From positions 248,001 through 312,000 of the forward strand of contig NZ_JARXVH010000004.1 of the NCBI RefSeq assembly GCF_029892565.1: a DNA stretch of 64,000 nt, in the 5' to 3' direction. The translations under genes were made by a program, and so were the position numbers. Positions 58,963 through 64,000 of this stretch are shown here, one piece after another. The stretch's first letter is position 1. Every line of letters begins with the position of its first letter. A model generated the notes under the pieces. The model did not search any database. It worked only from the letters and a program-made list of their open reading frames with translations, and was not told where the DNA came from. This stretch comes from Streptomyces pseudovenezuelae. Lineage in GTDB: Bacteria; Actinomycetota; Actinomycetes; Streptomycetales; Streptomycetaceae.

Positions 58963-59871
58963 ATGACAATGGACTTCCTCGACTACGCCTTCATGCAGCG
59001 GGCCCTGCTCGCCGCCGTCCTGGTCGGCATCACCGCCCCCGCGATCGGCATCTACCTCGTGCAGCGCCGTCAGGCCCTGCTGGGCGACGGCATCGGCCAT
59101 GTGGCGATGACCGGCGTCGGCCTCGGCTTCCTGCTGAACACCTCGCCGGTGTGGATGGCCACGCTGATCTCGGTGGTCGGCGCGATCCTGATGGAACTGA
59201 TCCGCTGGTACGGCAAGACCCGCGGCGACATCGCCCTCGCGATGCTCTTCTACGGCGGCATGGCAGGCGGCGTGATGTTCATCAACCTCGCGCCCGGCGG
59301 CTCCAACGCCAACCTGACCTCGTACCTCTTCGGGTCCCTGTCGACCGTCTCGGAGTCGGACGTCACGGCGATCTGCCTGCTCGCGGGGTTCGTGGTGCTG
59401 GTCACCGTCGGTCTGCGCCGGCAGCTGTTCGCGGTCAGCCAGGACGAGGAGTTCGCGCGGGTCACCGGGCTGCCGGTGCGCGCGCTGAACCTGCTGACGG
59501 CGATCACGGCGGCGGTGACCGTGACGGTCGCGATGCGGGTGGTCGGGCTGCTGCTGGTGAGCGCGCTGATGGTGGTGCCGGTCGCGGCGGCGCAACAGCT
59601 CAGCCGTAGTTTCGTGGCGACCTTCGCGATCGCGGTGGCGATCGGCGTCACGGTGACCATCGGCGGCACGGTCACCTCGTACTACCAGGACGTTCCGCCC
59701 GGCGCGACGATCGTGCTGCTGACCATCGGGGCGTTCCTGGTGCTGACCGCGGTGGCGGCCCCGGTGGCCCGGCGACGGGCCCGGGCCGCGGCGGCCGCAC
59801 GGCCCGCAGGGGATCCGGCGGAGTGCGCGATTCCGGCCACCCGGGGGGCCGGGGACGAGGTCGGCGTCTGA
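58963..59871 (+). CDS. znuB: Zinc ABC transporter permease (ZnuB-like)
   Basis: A 302-residue membrane protein with eight or nine helices of the ABC-3 metal permease family: YLVQRRQALLGDGIGHVAMTGVG, SYLFGSL, RVVGLLLVSALMVVPVAAAQ and PPGATIVLL are typical. It forms the zinc channel with the neighbouring ATPase. It begins ten bases after the ATPase stop. The last 45 residues or so are Ala/Arg-rich and cytoplasmic, with no transport role known. Confidence 0.92.
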   Translation: MTMDFLDYAFMQRALLAAVLVGITAPAIGIYLVQRRQALLGDGIGHVAMTGVGLGFLLNTSPVWMATLISVVGAILMELIRWYGKTRGDIALAMLFYGGMAGGVMFINLAPGGSNANLTSYLFGSLSTVSESDVTAICLLAGFVVLVTVGLRRQLFAVSQDEEFARVTGLPVRALNLLTAITAAVTVTVAMRVVGLLLVSALMVVPVAAAQQLSRSFVATFAIAVAIGVTVTIGGTVTSYYQDVPPGATIVLLTIGAFLVLTAVAAPVARRRARAAAAARPAGDPAECAIPATRGAGDEVGV

Positions 59872-59933
59872 CCGCGCACAGCGCGGGCTGGCACAATGGC
59901 CCGACAGGCGCTCAGACGTGGAGGAGGCAACCG

Positions 59934-60344
59934 GTGACCACCGTAGGACCGCCCGTGAAGGGCCGCTCCACCCGGCAACGTGCCGCCGTGTCGGCGGCGC
60001 TCAACGAGGTGGACGAGTTCCGCAGCGCGCAGGAACTGCACGACATGCTCAAGCACAAGGGCGACTCGGTCGGCCTGACCACGGTCTACCGCACCCTCCA
60101 GAACCTCGCCGACGCCGGCGAGGTCGACGTCCTGCGCACCTCCGACGGCGAGTCCGTCTACCGCCGCTGCTCCACCGGCGATCACCACCACCACCTGGTC
60201 TGCCGCGTCTGCGGCAAGGCCGTCGAGGTCGAGGGCCCGGCGGTGGAGAAGTGGGCGGAGGCGATCGCGGCCGAGCACGGGTACGTCAACGTGGCCCACA
60301 CGGTGGAGATCTTCGGTACCTGCGCGGACTGCTCCGCGGGTTGA
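59934..60344 (+). CDS. zur: Zinc uptake regulator Zur (Fur family)
   Basis: A 136-residue Fur-family repressor. The winged helix (STRQRAAVSAALNEVDEFRSAQELH, LTTVYRTLQNLADAG) binds DNA, and the dimerisation domain has DHHHHLVCRVCG and a final CADC, giving the structural Cys4 zinc site and the His-rich sensor site. With zinc it represses zinc uptake genes; its predicted boxes lie upstream of the first gene here. GTG at 59934 follows a GGAGGAGG site. It is the fourth gene of the operon, 62 bp after the permease, so Zur would control its own supply. Confidence 0.92.
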   Translation: MTTVGPPVKGRSTRQRAAVSAALNEVDEFRSAQELHDMLKHKGDSVGLTTVYRTLQNLADAGEVDVLRTSDGESVYRRCSTGDHHHHLVCRVCGKAVEVEGPAVEKWAEAIAAEHGYVNVAHTVEIFGTCADCSAG

Positions 60345-60379
60345 GCGGTTGGGCGCCGTGGGAGTGCTGCCCGGTATCC

Positions 60380-60428
60380 GGCTGCGGGTCCGCCGTGGCT
60401 GGTCGCGCGGTTCCCCGCGCCCCTGGGG
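60380..60428 (+). repeat. Dispersed intergenic repeat, type A, copy 5
   Basis: GTGGCTGGTCGCGCGGTTCC is followed by CCGCGCCCCT. Together with the following bases it can fold into a 10-bp stem (60407-60416 with 60425-60434). It lies between the convergent ends of zur and the histidine phosphatase gene. Confidence 0.8.
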
Positions 60429-60454
60429 AACCGCGGCGCCCTTGCCCGTGAAGA

Positions 60455-61786
60455 TCAGCCGCGTCCGAAGCAGCGTTCCAGTTCGGTGAAGTCGTAGAAC
60501 TTGCTGCCCCTCTTGACCGGGTGGCAGCTCGCCTTGAAGGCCGTCTCCTTCTCGTTGTAGAGCATGCGGACCAGGTAGTGACCGCCCTTCTTGAAGACGT
60601 CCCACTGGATGTTGGAGCCGAGGGGGGCGACGTCCGCGCCGCGCCAGGGGTTGTCGGCGTAGGTGTACGGCTGTCCCGGCTTCGCCGCCTTCGTGCTGCC
60701 CGGCAGGCCCATCAGGGCGGCCAGCGGGATGATCTCCTCGGCGTGGGTGAAGCGGAGTTCGGCGCCGAGGGTGCTGGTGCCGGCCTTCTTCGCCTCGATC
60801 TGCTGGAAGAAGTCGTCGAGCAGGACGTCGGCCATCTTGTACGTGATGTCGCTGTCCGAGAAGCCGGGGCCCTTCTCGTAGAAGTCCTCGACGTCGGAGA
60901 GGTAGCCGAACCAGGCCGCGTCGGACGTGGAGATGTACCGCTGCATCCCCCAGCCCTTGCCGCCCGGGCTCTCCTCGCTCATCGCGGGGGCGATGGCGTA
61001 CAGGTTGTAGACGGCCTGCGCGGCGGCGACCTGGTCGGCGCTGCCGAGGCCGTTCACGAAGGCCGGCTTGAAGAGGCGGAGCAGCACGCCGCGGGCGGCC
61101 CGGTGCGTCCTCGGCTGGTCGGTGATCGACTTCAGGGTGTCCGCGAGGCGCTGGTCGTTGGCTATGTAGTCGCGGTAGGCGGCGCCGCCGTCCGCCTTGT
61201 GGAAGTAGAGCAGGTCCTTGTCGGTGCGGGTCGCGCCGATCAGCGGCTTCAGCTCCGGGTCGGTGTCGCCGAGGGCGGCGGCGAACAGGTTGCCGCTGTC
61301 GACCGCGCGGCCCTGCCCGGAGCTGACCACGTCGATCCTCTCGCCCTTGGCGGCGATCGACTTGAACAGGGACGGCAGCCGGTCGGCCATGCGCACGGCC
61401 GTGTCCTGGATCTCCTCCTTGCCGCGGGCGCTCAGGTTGCCGTACCCGATCTTCGCCATCTCGGCGAGCAGGGCCTCGGTCTTCGGGCCGAACTCCTCGC
61501 CCTTGCCGGTGAGTTGACCGGCGGTCTGCGCCTTGTCCCACAGCGCGAGGATCAGGTCGCCGTCCTCGCTGTCGGTGGCGGAGCGGGAGCCGTGGCGGGA
61601 GACGTTCTCCGTGAAGACGGGGGTGAAGCCGGCGGGCGCGCGCTGGTAGCCGCGGGCGCCCTGCTCGGGGGCGTAGACGGCCTTCGTGCCGTAGCTGTCG
61701 CGGTGTGCGGGCTGGTCCGCGGCGTGGGAGGGCACGGCCGCGGCCAGCAGGGTGCACAGGGCGAGGGCGGGGGTGACGCGTTTCAT
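60455..61786 (-). CDS. Secreted histidine acid phosphatase, MINPP/phytase-like
   Basis: A 443-residue secreted protein. The signal peptide is residues 1-22 (cut after SHA). The histidine phosphatase motif is Arg64-His65-Gly66-Ser-Arg68, with His65 as nucleophile, and the proton-donor motif is HAE in LRFTHAEEI rather than HD. HAE is typical of multiple inositol polyphosphate phosphatases, so it may degrade phytate. The C-terminus has paired Cys residues (ASCHPV and ERCFG), consistent with an exported, disulfide-bonded enzyme. The start at 61786 has no strong site; ATG at 61810 is possible. It follows uppS by 37 bp. Confidence 0.85.
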   Translation of the reverse strand: MKRVTPALALCTLLAAAVPSHAADQPAHRDSYGTKAVYAPEQGARGYQRAPAGFTPVFTENVSRHGSRSATDSEDGDLILALWDKAQTAGQLTGKGEEFGPKTEALLAEMAKIGYGNLSARGKEEIQDTAVRMADRLPSLFKSIAAKGERIDVVSSGQGRAVDSGNLFAAALGDTDPELKPLIGATRTDKDLLYFHKADGGAAYRDYIANDQRLADTLKSITDQPRTHRAARGVLLRLFKPAFVNGLGSADQVAAAQAVYNLYAIAPAMSEESPGGKGWGMQRYISTSDAAWFGYLSDVEDFYEKGPGFSDSDITYKMADVLLDDFFQQIEAKKAGTSTLGAELRFTHAEEIIPLAALMGLPGSTKAAKPGQPYTYADNPWRGADVAPLGSNIQWDVFKKGGHYLVRMLYNEKETAFKASCHPVKRGSKFYDFTELERCFGRG

Positions 61787-61823
61787 GGCCGGATCGTCGA
61801 CGATCCCCATGAACCCCCGGTGG

Positions 61824-62675
61824 CTACGAGATGGCCGGATTCCCCGCGATGTCCCGCTCCATGGCCAGAAGATCCTCATTCGGCACCGCACCGCCGAAGC
61901 GGCGGTCACGGGAGGCGAACTCGACGCACGCCCGCCACAGATCACGACGGTCGAAATCAGGCCACAGGACGTCCTGGAAGACCAGCTCCGCGTACGCGCT
62001 CTGCCACAGCAGGAAGTTGGAGGTGCGCTGCTCCCCGCTGGGCCGCAGGAACAGGTCCACGTCCGGCATGTCCGGGTAGTACAGGTACTTCGCCAGGGTC
62101 TTCTCATTCACCTTGGACGGGTCCAGCCGGCCGGCCTTCACGTCCTCCGCCAGGGCCTTCGCCGCGTCCCCGATCTCCGCCTGGCCGCCGTAGTTCATGC
62201 AGAAGTACAACGTCAGCCTGTCGTTGTCCTTGGTCTGCTCCTGCGCGATCAGCAGCTCCTTGGCCACCGACTTCCACAGCCTGGGCATCCGCCCCACCCA
62301 CCGCACCCGGATCCCGAGTTCGTCCAGGGTGTCGCGGGTCTTGCGGATGAAGTCCCGGTTGAAGTTCATCAGGAAGCGCACCTCGTCCGGCGACCGCTTC
62401 CAGTTCTCCGTCGAGAACGCGTACAGGGAGATCGCGCCGACGCCCCCCTCGATCGCCCCCTGAAGCACATCCAACACCCGCTCGGCACCCACCTTGTGGC
62501 CCTCGGTACGCGGCAGCCCGCGCTCCTTGGCCCACCGCCCGTTGCCGTCCATGACGATCGCCACATGCTTCGGCACCAGCTCACCCGGCAGCTTCGGCGC
62601 CCGGGCGCCCGACGGGTGCGGCTCCGGCGCCTTGTACTCACGACGCTGACGCCCCAGGAACCCGCGTACGACCAT
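61824..62675 (-). CDS. uppS: Isoprenyl (undecaprenyl) diphosphate synthase
   Basis: A 283-residue cis-prenyltransferase that elongates isoprenyl diphosphate to the lipid carrier used in cell wall synthesis. Motifs are [12 protein letters not shown] with catalytic Asp43, [21 protein letters not shown], and [16 protein letters not shown]. The N-terminal extension of about 33 residues is usual in actinobacteria. It lies between recO and the phosphatase gene on the same strand, 24 bp after the recO stop. Confidence 0.95.
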   Translation of the reverse strand: MVVRGFLGRQRREYKAPEPHPSGARAPKLPGELVPKHVAIVMDGNGRWAKERGLPRTEGHKVGAERVLDVLQGAIEGGVGAISLYAFSTENWKRSPDEVRFLMNFNRDFIRKTRDTLDELGIRVRWVGRMPRLWKSVAKELLIAQEQTKDNDRLTLYFCMNYGGQAEIGDAAKALAEDVKAGRLDPSKVNEKTLAKYLYYPDMPDVDLFLRPSGEQRTSNFLLWQSAYAELVFQDVLWPDFDRRDLWRACVEFASRDRRFGGAVPNEDLLAMERDIAGNPAIS

Positions 62676-62699
62676 GACCTTCTCGTCTCCTCTTACGGC

Positions 62700-63446
62700 T
62701 TACTTCTCTACGTAACGCAGCGAGCGCAGCCCGCGTTCCAGATGCCAGTGGAGGTAGGCCGACACCAGCCCGCTCCCCTCCCGGACGTGCCGCGGCTCGC
62801 ACGCGTCCGCGGTCTCCCAGTCTCCCGTGAGCAGCGCGCCCAGCAGCTCCAGGGTCTGCGGCGAGGGTACGACGCTGCCGGCGACCCGGCAGTCGACGCA
62901 GACCGAGCCTCCGGAGGCGACCGAGAAGAACCGGTTGGGACCCGGCATCCCGCACTTCGCGCAGTCGCCGAAGCTGGGGGCGTAGCCGTTGACGGCGAGG
63001 GAGCGCAGCAGGAAGGCGTCGAGCACGAGGTGCGGCGCGTGCTCGCCGTTGGCCAGCGTGCGCAGGGCCCCGACGAGCAGCAGATACTGCTGCACCGCCG
63101 GCTCGCCCTCGTGGTCGGTGAACCGCTCGGCGGTCTCCAGCATGACCGTCCCGGCGGTGTAGCGGGCGTAGTCGGTCACGATCCCGCCGCCGTACGGAGC
63201 GATGGTCTCGCTCTGTGTGCACAGCGGCAGCCCGCGCCCGATCAACTCGCTGCCGCGCGCGAAGAACTGCACGTCGACGTGGGAGAACGGCTCCAGCCGG
63301 GCCCCGAACTTCGACTTGGTGCGCCGCACCCCGCGCGCCACCGCCCGCACGCGCCCGTGCCCGCGGGTGAGCAGGGTGATGATCCGGTCCGCCTCACCCA
63401 GCTTCTGGGTGCGCAGCACGATGCCGTCGTCGCGGAACAGGCTCAT
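62700..63446 (-). CDS. recO: DNA repair protein RecO
   Basis: A 248-residue mediator that loads RecA at gaps together with RecR. The N-terminal OB fold begins SLFRDDGIVLRTQKLGEADRIITLLT; GVRRTKSKFGARLEPF is characteristic; a zinc knuckle is seen as CAKCG and CVDC, followed by helical repeats. ATG at 63446 is preferred, with ATG at 63455 three codons earlier possible. It is the first gene of the leftward recO-uppS-phosphatase group. Confidence 0.95.
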   Translation of the reverse strand: MSLFRDDGIVLRTQKLGEADRIITLLTRGHGRVRAVARGVRRTKSKFGARLEPFSHVDVQFFARGSELIGRGLPLCTQSETIAPYGGGIVTDYARYTAGTVMLETAERFTDHEGEPAVQQYLLLVGALRTLANGEHAPHLVLDAFLLRSLAVNGYAPSFGDCAKCGMPGPNRFFSVASGGSVCVDCRVAGSVVPSPQTLELLGALLTGDWETADACEPRHVREGSGLVSAYLHWHLERGLRSLRYVEK

Positions 63447-63491
63447 GGGGTCCATTCTCGCCTACGGCGGCCGTGCCACGGGCCTTCCCCT

Positions 63492-63707
63492 TCAAGGGAC
63501 CTCACCTCGGCTGCGTGCGTCGGCGGACGCGGCCGCCGCGCCGAGCCGCTCGGCGGCGGTGGCGCCGCGCACGGCGTCCGGCTCCGCGTCCCACTCCCGG
63601 CCGCCGCCGTACGGCCTGAGCTGGACGTACGGCCCCTCGTGTCCCATGACGATGCCGATCCTCCCGGTGCGGGTGTCCATGACGTGGCTGCCGACGGGGG
63701 GCTTCAT
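63492..63707 (-). CDS. Small conserved hypothetical protein
   Basis: A 71-residue protein that opens MKPPVGSHVMDTRTGRIG and continues with VMGHEGPYVQLRP, a pattern of short beta strands with a basic, Gly-rich character, then an Ala-rich acidic helix. I recall similar small proteins in Streptomyces genomes without known function. ATG at 63707 follows GGAAG at a good distance. It lies 45 bp upstream of recO on the same strand, so it may be co-transcribed with it. Confidence 0.65.
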   Translation of the reverse strand: MKPPVGSHVMDTRTGRIGIVMGHEGPYVQLRPYGGGREWDAEPDAVRGATAAERLGAAAASADARSRGEVP

Positions 63708-63837
63708 CTGCGTACTTCCTTCACCGATGGCTCCGCACTCCGATCGGTGCGCCTCCACCGTGCTCCCCCGCCCGCCCGGATTTCACGCTTCGTGTCTCCG
63801 CGGTGACGTCACGCATCTACACTCGGCAGGAGTCTGC

Positions 63838-63999
63838 CTACCCGACCGACACCAGTCCCGCCTCGTAGGCGGTGATCACCAGTTGGACGCGGTCCCTGGC
63901 GTCCAGTTTGGTGAACAGGCGGGTCAGGTACGTCTTCGCGGTGGCCACGCTGATGCACAGCTCGGCGGCGATCTCCGTGTTGGACAGTCCGCTGCCGAC
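63838..63999 (-). CDS. LuxR/NarL-type response regulator, C-terminal end (partial)
   Basis: Reading leftward from the window edge, 53 codons are open and end with TAG at 63838. They encode GLSNTEIAAEL, CISVATAKTYLTRLF and TKLDARDRVQLVI, the helix-turn-helix of a NarL-family response regulator or LuxR-type activator. The receiver domain, start and partner lie beyond the window. The position of this gene between the small protein and the edge suggests an unrelated two-component locus to the right. Confidence 0.85.
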   Translation of the reverse strand, partial: VGSGLSNTEIAAELCISVATAKTYLTRLFTKLDARDRVQLVITAYEAGLVSVG

Positions 64000-64000
64000 C

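Noticed and set aside
1..64000. CRISPR arrays, prophage, insertion sequences, integrative element ends and antibiotic biosynthesis clusters
   Set aside because: I found no regular spacer-repeat array, transposase, integrase, phage structural gene or PKS/NRPS-type gene. The tRNA genes at the left edge show no adjacent integrase or direct repeat of their 3' ends.

Overview
The window is chromosomal DNA from a Streptomyces-type actinomycete. Base composition is very GC-rich, G/C dominates third codon positions, GTG starts are common, and the gene order (ABC exporter pair, HrdA-type sigma factor, dnaG, dgt, nirBD, ppdK, dusB, glyS, znuACB-zur, uppS, recO) is one I recall from the Streptomyces core chromosome; I could not run a synteny search. 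I see no prophage, transposase, CRISPR array or antibiotic biosynthesis cluster. This is mostly conserved core with a few accessory islands.

Layout. 0-2.8 kb: the end of an extradiol dioxygenase gene, a CAT-anticodon tRNA, two tandem tRNA-Asn genes, a small YtxH-like protein and a degenerate FGGY kinase. 2.9-12.9 kb: a heterodimeric ABC exporter, a principal-type sigma factor, primase, a ferredoxin-reductase-like flavoprotein and a dGTPase. 12.9-21.6 kb: a CbiX-like chelatase, a SanA/YdcF protein, GH36 alpha-galactosidase, a gamma-glutamylcyclotransferase-like protein, a secreted M4 protease, an FMN reductase, and a secreted protein next to a class F sortase. 21.6-30 kb: two two-component systems flanking the assimilatory nitrite reductase nirBD, which has a GlnR-like box. 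30-34 kb: carbonic anhydrase coupled to a SulP transporter, a TetR regulator and an SDR. 34-44 kb: ppdK, a ROK regulator divergent from two translationally coupled debranching-type glycosidases, and a membrane sulfatase-like protein. 44-55.6 kb: dusB, two MFS exporters (one divergent from an XRE/MmyB regulator), a serine hydrolase, an AKR-TetR-flavoprotein operon with a palindromic operator, a GH18 chitinase and a LysE-type exporter. 55.6-64 kb: glyS divergent from the Zur-controlled zinc uptake operon with zur, a histidine phosphatase, uppS, recO, a small protein and the end of a LuxR-type regulator.

The most notable signals are not new enzyme families but sequence architecture: (i) a dispersed palindromic intergenic repeat with five copies, one of which has been read into a gene and supplies its last ~27 codons; (ii) two TTA (bldA) codons, one in each gene of the debranching operon and none that I saw elsewhere; (iii) a leaderless zinc-uptake promoter with two Zur-like boxes and three helically phased direct repeats just upstream of -35; (iv) several perfect operator-like palindromes whose regulators are adjacent or unknown. 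Coordinates of motifs were counted by hand.
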